Source of the DNA: JASHVB01 sp035523995
GTDB lineage: Bacteria > Pseudomonadota > Alphaproteobacteria > Acetobacterales > Acetobacteraceae
NCBI GenBank assembly: GCA_035523995.1
Contig: DATKPQ010000057.1
Span: forward strand, 1-64,000
Direction: 5' to 3'
Length of the DNA: 64,000 bases
Position 1 is the first letter of the stretch, and every line of letters starts with the position of its first letter. Both the position numbers and the translations under genes were made by a program. This document shows positions 43,237-52,360 of the stretch, piece by piece. The notes below the pieces were generated by a model. It did not search any database, was not told the origin of the DNA, and saw only the letters and a list, made by a program, of their open reading frames with translations.

Positions 43237-44181
43237 ATGGGAGTCACAATTCGCGCGCTGGCTGGTGCCACGTCTGTCGTTCTGCCTGGCACGGCTGTCG
43301 ATCGTATGTCGACGCGGATGGCGTCGGGAGAACCGGACGTGGTGGTTGGGCCGGAACTGAGCTGGGGTGGCGTTTCGGTCTGCGAGATGGATCTGCGGTG
43401 GCCGGATGGCCGCGCTCGCCACGAGATCACCTGCGAGCAAGCGGTGCTGTGGATCGTCACCGAGCAAGTTGGCGGCCAATACGAACATCGTACCAATCCA
43501 AGTGAGCCTCTGCGGTCCGCGCGCCCGGGCGCGCGCATCATGAGCCTTGTGCCGCCCGGCATGGAGCTTTGGGGTTATGCGCAGAGCATTCGATTCGTGC
43601 GCAGCCTGCGGCTGACGTTCGACCTGGAGAGGGCAGGGCTTGCCCTGGGGGATCGGCGTCTGGGGCCCGCGTTCACCGCCCCGCGTTTGATGTTCACCAG
43701 CGAGCCGCTGTGGCAGATGGCATCATTGCTCTCGGGCGAATGCCGCAAGCGTAGTGGGATCGACAGCCTGTACGGCGAAAGCATCGCCACGGCCTTGTGC
43801 GTCGAGTTGCTGCGCCTTGGCGACGCAGGCAACCGCCAGGTGATGCGCGGCGGCCTGGCGCCATGGCAGATGCGCCGTATCACCGAATACATGGAAGCGC
43901 ATTTGGGCGATACCATTCAGTTGAGTGAGTTTGCGCAATTGGCGGGAATGTCGCGCTCGCATTTCAGCCAGGCTTTTCGCACGACAACCGGAATGCCACC
44001 GCATCGCTGGCACTTGAACGCGCGGGTCCGCCGCGCCCAGGAGCTGCTGTTGGACACTGCACTCCCGTTGGCGGACATTGCGTTGCAAACGGGGTTCGCC
44101 GACCAAAGCCACTTTACCAAGAGCTTTCAGCGTCAGGTCGGCGTCAGCCCGGGCGCCTGGCGGCGAACCCGGCGAAGCTGA
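43237..44181 (+). CDS. AraC-family transcriptional regulator
   Basis: A 314-residue regulator. The N-terminal 200 residues are a variable sensing domain. The C-terminal 100 residues hold the two helix-turn-helix motifs: LSEFAQLAGMSRSHFSQAFRTTTGMPPHRW and LPLADIALQTGFADQSHFTKSFQRQVGVSPGAWRR. The ATG at 43237 has GGAGG 6 bases upstream and is preferred to GTG at 43225. It lies upstream of, and on the same strand as, the DUF1656-HlyD export pair; in similar loci AraC or LysR regulators control aromatic-acid efflux, so it is the likely regulator. Confidence 0.92.
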   Translation: MGVTIRALAGATSVVLPGTAVDRMSTRMASGEPDVVVGPELSWGGVSVCEMDLRWPDGRARHEITCEQAVLWIVTEQVGGQYEHRTNPSEPLRSARPGARIMSLVPPGMELWGYAQSIRFVRSLRLTFDLERAGLALGDRRLGPAFTAPRLMFTSEPLWQMASLLSGECRKRSGIDSLYGESIATALCVELLRLGDAGNRQVMRGGLAPWQMRRITEYMEAHLGDTIQLSEFAQLAGMSRSHFSQAFRTTTGMPPHRWHLNARVRRAQELLLDTALPLADIALQTGFADQSHFTKSFQRQVGVSPGAWRRTRRS

Positions 44182-44626
44182 ACCCGATCCGACAAGCGTG
44201 GTCATCGGCGGCCCTCAAGCAGAACGGCATCGAGGCCCGCTGGCGGACCGCCAGCTCCACTTTAGTCAGTCGTTGCGTTTGGCTGCACTCCGTGAAACGC
44301 GCGCGGTCACGGTATCGTGAAGCGTTGCCAGTTTAATCAGCACGCGATGACCGAAGCGGATGAACGCCACGCCTGCGTTCGTGCGCTGCAAGAGTCGCCG
44401 GTAAAGCCCAGTGCTCGGCGATATAGAACCCCTGATCGTCATCAATACCGCGGCAGACGTCATAAGCGAGATTTCCCGGCTGTGTTCGGGATGCAGCGGC
44501 GCAAAACCATCACCATATGGGCGGCAAGCGAAACTTCGGGCCAAGCCGCAGCGATCCGAGACAAGCCCACCTGCCTGTTTGTTCCTAGCCTTCCTGTCCG
44601 CCCTGATCCCACCCCAGCGGGCCGCC
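44182..44626. other. Gap between AraC and DUF1656 genes where a FUSC pump gene would be expected
   Basis: About 445 bases with no recognisable gene. In many alphaproteobacteria the FUSC-type aromatic acid exporter gene sits immediately before the DUF1656-HlyD pair. I compared the visible frames with FUSC features and see no clear remnant. The space is too short for the roughly 650-residue pump. Confidence 0.5.
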
Positions 44627-44830
44627 ATGAGGTTCACTGAAATCGATGTTTTCGGCGTCTATATCGCACCGATCTCGGTGATGATGGTCGCCGCCTGGGT
44701 CGTGGTGATCGGCTTTCGGCACATCGCCGCCCGCTTCGGGCTGCTGAGTCACGTCTGGCATCCGGCCCTGTTCGTCGGAGCAATTTACCTGATTGTCCTG
44801 TCGTCGATCGTACTCATCGTCGGGCGGTGA
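44627..44830 (+). CDS. DUF1656 (AaeX-like) small inner-membrane protein
   Basis: A 67-residue protein with two transmembrane helices: IDVFGVYIAPISVMMVAAWVVVIGF and VWHPALFVGAIYLIVLSSIVLIVG, joined by a short His-rich loop (FRHIAARFGLLSHVWH). FDVFGVYxPP near the start is the DUF1656 mark. In E. coli AaeX accompanies AaeA and AaeB in export of p-hydroxybenzoic acid; its own role is unclear. The ATG at 44627 is the only start that gives this core. The HlyD-type gene starts 6 bases after its stop. Confidence 0.85.
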   Translation: MRFTEIDVFGVYIAPISVMMVAAWVVVIGFRHIAARFGLLSHVWHPALFVGAIYLIVLSSIVLIVGR

Positions 44831-44836
44831 GGCCGC

Positions 44837-45817
44837 ATGTCGCAGACCGAAGCCAAGCCCCACACCGACATAGCGCGCGAGATCCCCTGGTCGCCAAAGC
44901 CGCCTGCCCGTACGGTGCGGATGCGTCTGCGGCGCGCTCTGGGCGTGTTCATTGCGCTGGCAACCATCGTGGCAGCCATTTTGCTCGGCCGGGCAATGTG
45001 GAACGTCTACATGGTCGCACCCTGGACGCGCGATGGCACGGTGCGCACCTACGTCGTGACCATGGCCCCGGAAGTCTCCGGGCGCATCGTTGCGATGCCG
45101 GTTGCCGCTAATCAGTACGTGCATAAGGGCCAGTTGTTGATGGTCATCGACCCGACCAATTATGCGATCGCAGTGCGCCTGGCTGAAGCGGCCGTGAAGC
45201 AGGCGGACGCCAACATGCAGAATGCAGAGCAAGAGGCCATACGACGGCAGAAACTCCCCAAGGGCGCGGTCGCTGCAGAGGAGACACAGACCTACGGAAA
45301 CCAAGCGATTGCCACCCAGGCGCAATATCAGCAGGCATTGGCAAACCTGGATCAGGCGCGGGTGAACCTTGCGCGTTGCGAGATCCACTCTCCCGTCGAC
45401 GGGTGGATCACGAACCTGCTGACGCAGAGAGGTGACTATGCCTCCGAGGGGCAGAACGTGATCTCCGTCGCCGATGCCGATTCATTTTGGGTGGACGGCT
45501 ATTTCGAGGAAACCACTCTTGAACATGTCCAGGACGGCGACCCTGCCACCGTCAAATTGATGGGGTACCCCCAGATTCTGCGCGGCCACGTGGACAGTAT
45601 CACGCGCGCGATCAATGTCCCCAATGCGCAGCCAAACGGACAAGGGTTAGCGACGGTCAATCCGATCTTTACCTGGGTACGCCTGGCGCAACGCATCCCG
45701 GTGCGCGTCCATATCGACAAGGTGCCGCCCGGGGTCACTCTGGTTGCGGGCATGACCGCCACCGTGCAGATCGACCCACGGTCCGCTGCCGCACCAGATG
45801 CCCAACCATCGCGTTAA
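44837..45817 (+). CDS. HlyD/EmrA-family membrane fusion protein (AaeA-like)
   Basis: A 326-residue periplasmic adaptor. One N-terminal helix (about residues 36-58, FIALATIVAAILLGRAMWNVYM) anchors it. WTRDGTVRTYVVTMAPEVSGRIVAMPVAANQYVHKGQLLMVID is the first half of the lipoyl domain. The helical hairpin is short (about 100-170), and RCEIHSPVDGWITNLLTQRGDYASEGQ is the second half. VDGYFEETTLEHVQDGD belongs to the beta-barrel. Features fit AaeA. Its normal pump partner (FUSC) is missing; a DHA2 pump is encoded convergently and its stop interlocks with this stop (shared TTAA). Confidence 0.9.
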   Translation: MSQTEAKPHTDIAREIPWSPKPPARTVRMRLRRALGVFIALATIVAAILLGRAMWNVYMVAPWTRDGTVRTYVVTMAPEVSGRIVAMPVAANQYVHKGQLLMVIDPTNYAIAVRLAEAAVKQADANMQNAEQEAIRRQKLPKGAVAAEETQTYGNQAIATQAQYQQALANLDQARVNLARCEIHSPVDGWITNLLTQRGDYASEGQNVISVADADSFWVDGYFEETTLEHVQDGDPATVKLMGYPQILRGHVDSITRAINVPNAQPNGQGLATVNPIFTWVRLAQRIPVRVHIDKVPPGVTLVAGMTATVQIDPRSAAAPDAQPSR

Positions 45818-47379
45818 TGTCCGGCGCCACCCGAGGCGGAGCCCTTTTTCATCATAAGCACCGGCACAACGGCGGCAAGCAGAATGGCACCAAGCAGGGC
45901 AAAGCAATCCGCGTAGCCCATGATCGTCGCCTGTGCCCGGACCGTCGCGCCGACAGCGATAACGGCACGATGCCACGCATCCTCGGTACTCGGAACGCCG
46001 TGCGCCATGAAGTACTGTTGCAAGTCGGCGACGCGCGTGCGGGTCGCTGGTTGCAACAAGGACACGTGCTGGCCGATGATGAACGAGTGATATTGCTCGC
46101 GTTTGGTGAAGAAGGTCTCGATTGCGGCAGTTCCGATCGCCCCGCCGAGATTGCGCATCATATTGAACAATCCGGACGCGGCACCTGCCTCGGTACGCGC
46201 GATACCGACCATGGCGATCGCGGAAAGCGGGGTCATGACGGCCGCCTGGCCGACGGCCCTGATGATATCGGGCCAAAACAGCTGTGGTCCGGCATAGTTC
46301 GTATCGAGGTAGATGTTCATGAAGCAACTCGTCGCGAATATCGCAAGTCCGGATACCACGATCACACGGGCGTCGATGCGTTTCATCATGAGCGGCACCA
46401 GCGGAATGACCAACAGTTGCGGCAGTCCGGTCCACGCCATGACCTCGCCACTTTGCTCCGCATCGAAGCCTTGGGTCACCGCCAGGTATTGGGGCAGCAG
46501 ATAGGCTGCGGCGTAGAGGGCAAAGCCGAGCAGAAAATTCCCAAGCGTGCCGAACCCGAAATTCCGGCGCGCGAGCAAACGGAAATTGACAACCGGCTCG
46601 GCGGTAAAGAATTCTATCACCGTGAAGATGCCGAGCGTGACTGCCGCAAGGGCACTCAGCTTGACAATGTAGGGTGAGCCGAACCAATCGTAGACGTTCC
46701 CGTCGTCGAGTACAGTTTGAAGCGCGGCGAGGCCGACAGCCATCAGGGCGATGCCGTACCAGTCTCCCTGACGCAGCAGACGAAGCTGCATCGACGATTT
46801 GGGCAGCGCATGCCACAGCGCGCCGAGCATCAGCGCGCCGGGCACGATATTGACGTAAAACACCCATGGCCAGCCATAAGTGTCATTCAGGTAACCGCCG
46901 ATTGTCGGGCCGATCGCTGGTGCAAACGTGGCGGTAATGGCAAAGCCGGCGAGTCCCAGAGCGTGCTTTGATGGTGGCAGCATTGAGAGAATGATGGTGA
47001 AGGCCAGGGGGATGAGAACGCCCCCCGTGAACCCTTGCAGCGCGCGGAAGACGATCATCTCACCGAGGCTGTGTGCATGCCCACACAGCACCGAGAACAC
47101 CAAGAACAGTACTGTGTTGACGAGCAGATAGCGGCGCAGGGAGAACACTCGCGAGAGATAGTCGGTCAGCGGCACCACGATGATCTCGCCGATCAAATAG
47201 GCCGTCGAGATCCAGGTGCCGTACACGCCGCCGGTGCCGATGCCCCCTTCGATATAGGGCAATGCGGTATTGGTGATCTGGATGTTAAGCACGGCCAGGA
47301 AAGCGCCGAGCAACGCGCCGCCAACGGCGATCCAGGTTTTCAGTGAGACCGGCGCCTCGTGATCGCCGGCGCCGCTCAT
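45814..47379 (-). CDS. MFS transporter, DHA2 (EmrB-like, 14 helices)
   Basis: A 521-residue exporter. Helix 1 has LGAFLAVLNIQITNTALPYIEGGIG (D1 motif of DHA2). Motif A is YLSRVFSLRRYLL, and motif C in helix 5 is ITATFAPAIGPTIGGYLNDTYGWPWVFYVNIVPG. The last helix ends in VPVLMMKKG. EmrB-type pumps need a HlyD-type adaptor and an outer-membrane channel. The start overlaps the RND adaptor stop by four bases, so it is the third gene of an RND-adaptor-MFS operon. Its 3' end overlaps the HlyD gene from the other strand. Either adaptor could serve it; the AaeA/EmrA-like one is the better structural match. Confidence 0.9.
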   Translation of the reverse strand: MSGAGDHEAPVSLKTWIAVGGALLGAFLAVLNIQITNTALPYIEGGIGTGGVYGTWISTAYLIGEIIVVPLTDYLSRVFSLRRYLLVNTVLFLVFSVLCGHAHSLGEMIVFRALQGFTGGVLIPLAFTIILSMLPPSKHALGLAGFAITATFAPAIGPTIGGYLNDTYGWPWVFYVNIVPGALMLGALWHALPKSSMQLRLLRQGDWYGIALMAVGLAALQTVLDDGNVYDWFGSPYIVKLSALAAVTLGIFTVIEFFTAEPVVNFRLLARRNFGFGTLGNFLLGFALYAAAYLLPQYLAVTQGFDAEQSGEVMAWTGLPQLLVIPLVPLMMKRIDARVIVVSGLAIFATSCFMNIYLDTNYAGPQLFWPDIIRAVGQAAVMTPLSAIAMVGIARTEAGAASGLFNMMRNLGGAIGTAAIETFFTKREQYHSFIIGQHVSLLQPATRTRVADLQQYFMAHGVPSTEDAWHRAVIAVGATVRAQATIMGYADCFALLGAILLAAVVPVLMMKKGSASGGAGH

Positions 47380-48698
47380 GATGGCCTGCCGGATGCGTTC
47401 GTGGCAGTGAATGAACGGGTCGGCTGTGGTCGCCTGAGTAAGCCCGGTTGCTGGGCCATCGTTACGCGCATGCCGTCGGTGGCGCCGATGGGCGGATCCA
47501 GGATCAGCCGATCGCCTGCATGCAGGCCATCCCGCACTTCGAGAGTGGCGCCATTATCAGCCGCGATGTTGAGCCGGCGCAGATGAAGCGCGCCGTTGTG
47601 GTAAACCGCGGCTTGCAGCCCGGCATCGTCGAAAATGATGGCCTGGGACGGAACCACGATCACGGGGTATTCGCGCGGCTCATGCAGATGGACGATCGTA
47701 TAAACACCAGGGGCGAGTGCTCCGTTCCTGTTGTCCACGTCGACTTCTGCCAGCACGGTCCGCGTGTCGGGCTGTAGCGCATTCGCATTGCGCGCCAGTC
47801 TGCCATGAAACACCCGCCCCGGCAGTTCCGGCACCGTTACGTCTGCTTCGTCGCCATCCTTCATGCCGAAATAGTCCTTTTGCGGCACATAGATCAGCAC
47901 CCTGAGCGTATCGGTGCGCTCGATCGTGAATAATGGGGTGCCGCTGTTGTCATTGGCTGTCACCAGGCTGCCGGCATCGATGTGACGGCTGGTGATCACA
48001 CCATCGAACGGTGCCACGACCTTTTCGAACCCGGTCAGTTCCACCAGCCGGTTCACCTGCGCTTGCTGTGCCAAAACGTTGGCGCGTGCAACGGCCAACG
48101 CTGCATTGTCTGCTTCCAGAGTATCACGATAGACATCGGCTTGTTGCTGGCTCGTCCAGCCGTCCCTGGATGTTACCGCAGTGCGCCACGCGTTGTCGTA
48201 GGCCACTTTGGCATCCGCCTGGGCTTTCAGCACGTTCGCCTGCAACTGCACAAGTTGGGCGCGCGCCTGGGCGAGCTCCTGGTCGAGATCGGGCGCGGCA
48301 ATCACCGCCAGGACGGCACCGGCACGGACGCGGCTGCCGATATCGACGTTGCGTTTGGCAATATAGCCCGTGGCGCGTGCGTACAGCGTTGCAGTATCGA
48401 ACGCCTCGGTAGAGCCCGGCAGCTCGATGTCGCGCGGGGTATCCACCGCCTTGAGAACCACGGTGCGCACCACGGGCACAGCATCATGTTCTGCTGTCAG
48501 TGTGGCAGCGGCTGCGGCTTCGCGCTGCATGTGGCGGTACGCACCAAGACCGACCAGGAGAGCGAGACCGGAGACCGCGGCCAGCCCGAGCAAACGGCCG
48601 GTGCGGCGGCGGCGGCGTTCCAGGCGGCGGTCCGGCGACTGCCGCGATTGCTCTGGCGCATCAGGCAGAAGCTCGGTCTGCGAAGGGATTTCGTTCAT
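47376..48698 (-). CDS. RND efflux periplasmic adaptor subunit
   Basis: A 440-residue membrane fusion protein. A signal-anchor helix (about residues 35-55, LLGLAAVSGLALLVGLGAY) follows a basic cytoplasmic tail. ATLYARATGYIAKRNVDIGSRVRAGAVLAVIAAPDLD is the first lipoyl half, then the alpha-hairpin (about 140-205). VVAPFDGVITSRHIDAGSLVT is the second lipoyl half, then the beta-barrel (LRVLIYVPQKDYFGMKDGDEA) and membrane-proximal domain. It pairs with the RND permease just upstream in the operon; stop and start overlap by four bases on both sides, so expression is translationally coupled. Confidence 0.92.
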   Translation of the reverse strand: MNEIPSQTELLPDAPEQSRQSPDRRLERRRRRTGRLLGLAAVSGLALLVGLGAYRHMQREAAAAATLTAEHDAVPVVRTVVLKAVDTPRDIELPGSTEAFDTATLYARATGYIAKRNVDIGSRVRAGAVLAVIAAPDLDQELAQARAQLVQLQANVLKAQADAKVAYDNAWRTAVTSRDGWTSQQQADVYRDTLEADNAALAVARANVLAQQAQVNRLVELTGFEKVVAPFDGVITSRHIDAGSLVTANDNSGTPLFTIERTDTLRVLIYVPQKDYFGMKDGDEADVTVPELPGRVFHGRLARNANALQPDTRTVLAEVDVDNRNGALAPGVYTIVHLHEPREYPVIVVPSQAIIFDDAGLQAAVYHNGALHLRRLNIAADNGATLEVRDGLHAGDRLILDPPIGATDGMRVTMAQQPGLLRRPQPTRSFTATNASGRPS

Positions 48699-51600
48699 GG
48701 GTACATTCCGGGGTTCATCGGGTCGTCCGGCAGTTCCGCACGGCGGCGTTCGAACTTGCCGACGACCGAGTAGAGGTAAGGGACAAACAACAGCGTGGTG
48801 ATCGTGCCAATCATTACGCCGCCAATCACTGCGCGCGCGAGCGCGGCATTCTGCTCTTCGCCAGGGCCGCCGATTGCCATCGGCAGCATGCCGACGATCA
48901 TTGCGGCGGCGGTCATCAGCACCGGGCGCAAGCGCGTCGTGCCGGCTGACAGCGCAGCCTGGACTGCGCTCATGCCGGCCTCGCGTTGCTCACGTGCGAA
49001 GGTGACCAGCAGAATAGAGTTGGCCGAGGCGACACCGATCGCCATGATCGCGCCCATCAGCGAAGGCACGTTGAAGGTCGTTCCGGTAGCAAACAGCATC
49101 AGAACAAGGCCACTGCCCGCGCCCGGCAGCGCCAGCAGCACCGCGAGAGGGTCAAGGAAGCTCTGGTAATTCACCACCATCAGCGCGTAGACAAAAATCG
49201 CGGTGAACAACAGGCCGATGGTCAGGTTTGTGAACGCCTGTTTCATGCTGGCGATTTGGCCGAGGACCACAATCCGGTCGGCGGGACCGAGCTTGCCCCG
49301 CATCTGTGCCACCACCTTCTGAATCGCCCTCGCGGCGCTGCCGAGATCGCGGTTCTGGACGCTGGCATAGACGTCATAGACCGGCTGAATATTCGAATGG
49401 GTGTAGACCGATTGCACCGCTTCCCGCTTCGCCGTTGCCACGTTGCCGAGCAGACTGGGCACCACCGTGTTTCCCGACAGCGACGCGGAAATCAGCGTAT
49501 TGTCGAGCTGCTGTTTGTTGGAGATACGGTACTCCGGCGTCTGCACCGCAAAATAGTATGGAATTCCATTTCTTGGATCGGACCAGAAATTCGGCGACAC
49601 CTGCTCCGACGAGCTTAGGCTGATATTCATGTTGTTCGCGATCCGGCTGATGTTCAGGCCAAGCTCTTGCGCGCGCGTGCGGTCGATTGCATAGAACAGC
49701 TCCGGTGCATCCAGTTCCTGCTGGACGTGACTGTCCACGATGCCTGGGACGTTCGCAAGCCGGGTCGCCAGCTCATCAGCGATGTTTTCGTTAGCCGCGC
49801 GGTCTCGACCCACAACCTGCAGGTCGATCTGGGAGGGTACGCCGAAGTTCAGCACCTGCGTCGCGAGGTCGGCAGGCTGGAAATAGAACATCACATCGGG
49901 GAAGGCGATGGGCAGCTCCTGCCGCAGCTTCTTGATGTAGCTGGCGGTGGGCGCATGGCCATTTTTGAGTTGGATCAGGATCTGGCCATCGTTGGCACCG
50001 ATCGTGCTGCCGTCGGTATATGCGAGGTTGTACACGCGCTGCGGCAGGCCGATATTATCGAGCATAAGACCGAGGTCCTTGGGTGGGATCTGCCGGCGGA
50101 TATTGTTCTCCACGGCGTGGAAGATTTGCTCGGTATACTCGATGCGGGTGCGTGCCGGCGCACGAACGTGCAGTTCGATCAGGCCGGCATCGATTGTCGG
50201 GAAGAAATCGGTGCCCACGAACGTGGCAACCACCGCCGCGCCTGCGACCACCGATCCTGCCACCAGCGGCGTCAGCACGCGGCGGTGCAGAATACCAGTG
50301 AGCAACCACGCGTAGAAGTCGCGAAAGCGGTCGAAGCGCTCATTGAATTGTTCATGGAACCGCGCGAGCCACTTTTTCGGCCCATGATGGTCATGCTCCC
50401 CACGCAGCAGCAGGCGAATGATGATCGGCGTCAATGTGCGCGAGATGCCGTAGGAGGCCAACATAGCGAATACCACGGCCATCGCGAGCGGCGTGAACAG
50501 ATATTTTGATGGTCCTTGAAGGAAGAAAACGGAGACGAACACGCAGCAGATGGAGAGTGTCGAAATCAAGGTCGGCACCGCGATCCCGGCGGCGCCCTCC
50601 AGCACGGCGCGATCGAATTGGTTCCCTTCTTCGAGCAATCGATGCGTGTTTTCGATCGTGACCGTCGAGTCGTCGACCAGGATACCAACGGCCAGCGCCA
50701 ACCCGCCGAGGGTCATGGTGTTGATGGTTTCTCCAAGTGCGGACAGAACGGCAAGCGAGGTCAGGATCGACAGGGGAATCGAAACCATCACGATAAGGGT
50801 TGAACGCCATGACCCCAGGAACACCAGGATCATCAGCGCCGTCAGGCCGGCGGCGATCGCGCCCTCGCGCACTACGCTTGCGATCGCCTGCTTCACGAAC
50901 ACCGACTGGTCAAACAGAAGATGGATCTGCATGCCCGGCGGCGCCGCCTTCCGAATGGCCGGCAGTGCCGCTTTCACGCGGTTCACCACGTCGAGTGTTG
51001 AAGCGTCGCCGTTCTTGATGATGGTGAGCAATACCGCGCGCTTGCCGTTAGCGTGCACGATGTTCTGCTGCACTGCCCACGAGTCCGCAACATGAGCCAC
51101 ATCCGACAGATAGACCGTTCTTGGACCAACCTGCTTGATCGGCAGGCGATTGAGTTCCTGCACCGTAAGCGGCATGGCGTTCACACGTACGATGAACTGC
51201 TGCTTGCCCATCTTCGCGTCGCCGGAGGGCAAGGTCAGGCTCTGCGCATTGACGGCGTTGACCACGTCGTCCGGCGTGATGCCGAGCGCGCGCAGCGCGT
51301 CCGGGTTGAGATTGACCATGATCTGGCGGTACTTGCCGCCATACGGGGTGGGCAACGTGATGCCTGGAATTGGCGCCAATTGCTGGCGGATCTGGTAAAG
51401 ACCGTAGTCGTAAAGCTGCTGTTGGTTGAGCGTATCGGAACTTAGCGAAAGCTGCAGCACCGGCACGGCCGAGGCACTGTACTGAACGATAATCGGCGGC
51501 TCGATCCCCGTTGGCATCAGGGCACGGATCGCATTGGTTGCCGATACGATTTGCGCGATCGCCAGGTCAACGTTGACGCCCGGCTGGAAGTAGATCTTCT

Positions 51601-51874
51601 GGACCGCGATCCCCTCCAGGGTCTGACTTTCCATGTTCCGGATGTCGCTGACGCTGGTGCTGATCGCGTACTCACTATAGGTAGTGACTCGCTGCTCCAT
51701 TTCCTGCGGCGATAGCCCGGTGTACTGCCAGATCACCGATACTACCGGGATGTTGATATTCGGGAAGATGTCCTTTGGCGTGACCAGAATGGCGCTGACG
51801 CCGAGGAACAGCATCAGGCCGGCCAGCACATAAAAGGTGTGCGGAAACTTCAGCGCGAAGCGGACAATTCCCAC
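48695..51874 (-). CDS. RND-family efflux permease
   Basis: A 1059-residue proton-driven pump with 12 helices and two large periplasmic loops. FALKFPHTFYVLAGLMLFLGVSAI is helix 1; IVSATNAIRALMPTGIEPPII is in the first loop. VGILVDDSTVTIENTHRLLEEG contains the helix 4 DD proton-relay motif. VAVFAMLASYGISRTLTPI and GVASANSILLVTFAREQREAG mark helices 6 and 11. The form with VDDSTV and long loops is close to the AcrB-like HAE1 branch. The GTG at 51874 has GGAGGG 8 bases upstream; the longer upstream frame lacks homology. No outer-membrane factor gene is in the window, so the channel is encoded elsewhere. Confidence 0.93.
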   Translation of the reverse strand: MGIVRFALKFPHTFYVLAGLMLFLGVSAILVTPKDIFPNINIPVVSVIWQYTGLSPQEMEQRVTTYSEYAISTSVSDIRNMESQTLEGIAVQKIYFQPGVNVDLAIAQIVSATNAIRALMPTGIEPPIIVQYSASAVPVLQLSLSSDTLNQQQLYDYGLYQIRQQLAPIPGITLPTPYGGKYRQIMVNLNPDALRALGITPDDVVNAVNAQSLTLPSGDAKMGKQQFIVRVNAMPLTVQELNRLPIKQVGPRTVYLSDVAHVADSWAVQQNIVHANGKRAVLLTIIKNGDASTLDVVNRVKAALPAIRKAAPPGMQIHLLFDQSVFVKQAIASVVREGAIAAGLTALMILVFLGSWRSTLIVMVSIPLSILTSLAVLSALGETINTMTLGGLALAVGILVDDSTVTIENTHRLLEEGNQFDRAVLEGAAGIAVPTLISTLSICCVFVSVFFLQGPSKYLFTPLAMAVVFAMLASYGISRTLTPIIIRLLLRGEHDHHGPKKWLARFHEQFNERFDRFRDFYAWLLTGILHRRVLTPLVAGSVVAGAAVVATFVGTDFFPTIDAGLIELHVRAPARTRIEYTEQIFHAVENNIRRQIPPKDLGLMLDNIGLPQRVYNLAYTDGSTIGANDGQILIQLKNGHAPTASYIKKLRQELPIAFPDVMFYFQPADLATQVLNFGVPSQIDLQVVGRDRAANENIADELATRLANVPGIVDSHVQQELDAPELFYAIDRTRAQELGLNISRIANNMNISLSSSEQVSPNFWSDPRNGIPYYFAVQTPEYRISNKQQLDNTLISASLSGNTVVPSLLGNVATAKREAVQSVYTHSNIQPVYDVYASVQNRDLGSAARAIQKVVAQMRGKLGPADRIVVLGQIASMKQAFTNLTIGLLFTAIFVYALMVVNYQSFLDPLAVLLALPGAGSGLVLMLFATGTTFNVPSLMGAIMAIGVASANSILLVTFAREQREAGMSAVQAALSAGTTRLRPVLMTAAAMIVGMLPMAIGGPGEEQNAALARAVIGGVMIGTITTLLFVPYLYSVVGKFERRRAELPDDPMNPGMYP

Positions 51875-52360
51875 GGGAACACCCTCCGGAAAAGTGCGGC
51901 GGACGCACCGGGCTTCATCCACCCGATATATGCGCGAAATTGCATGCCGCTGGTCTCCGGCGAGGGATGATCCACGCACGCCACTGGCAAGTAAGCGCCG
52001 CGCGCTCGTACAACATTGTCGCATCGCGGTGAAAAGTTGTCCAAAATTCGGTGAAATCGCTCGGCAGAACGACGTCAGGCGTCGACCGGCAACGACGCAC
52101 CCGGCGGCACCAACGCAGCAGCGGTCGGCCTGATCTAACGGAAGGCCGGACAGACGCAGCTACACCAGCAGGGACAGGCGGATGATGGGGAATACTGACA
52201 AACCGCAGTTCGAACTGCAAATATCCAGCTTTCCCTGCGTGCGAGGCTGATAACTGGTCAGTCACTCGACTTCCGGATGTCCGTTTCAGGCAGGCAGCGT
52301 GCCCGTGCGGGACACTTGAAGGTTCTCGGTGCTCTGGCCCTGTATTGAAGGAGATCCGCC
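51875..52360. other. Divergent intergenic region between the RND operon and rpoH
   Basis: About 490 bases containing the promoters of the RND operon and rpoH. A perfect 14-bp palindrome GCAGTTCGAACTGC lies at 52205-52218, about 330 bases from the RND start and 143 bases before rpoH; it is a candidate operator. No gene is recognised. Confidence 0.5.

Noticed and set aside
44266..44637. Possible FUSC remnant on either strand before the DUF1656 gene
   Set aside because: No FUSC motif or membrane helices in any frame.
52315..52346. CTTGAA and CCCTGTATT spaced like a sigma32 promoter just before rpoH
   Set aside because: The start site would fall inside the ribosome-binding site, leaving almost no leader, so autoregulation by sigma32 from this pair is unlikely.
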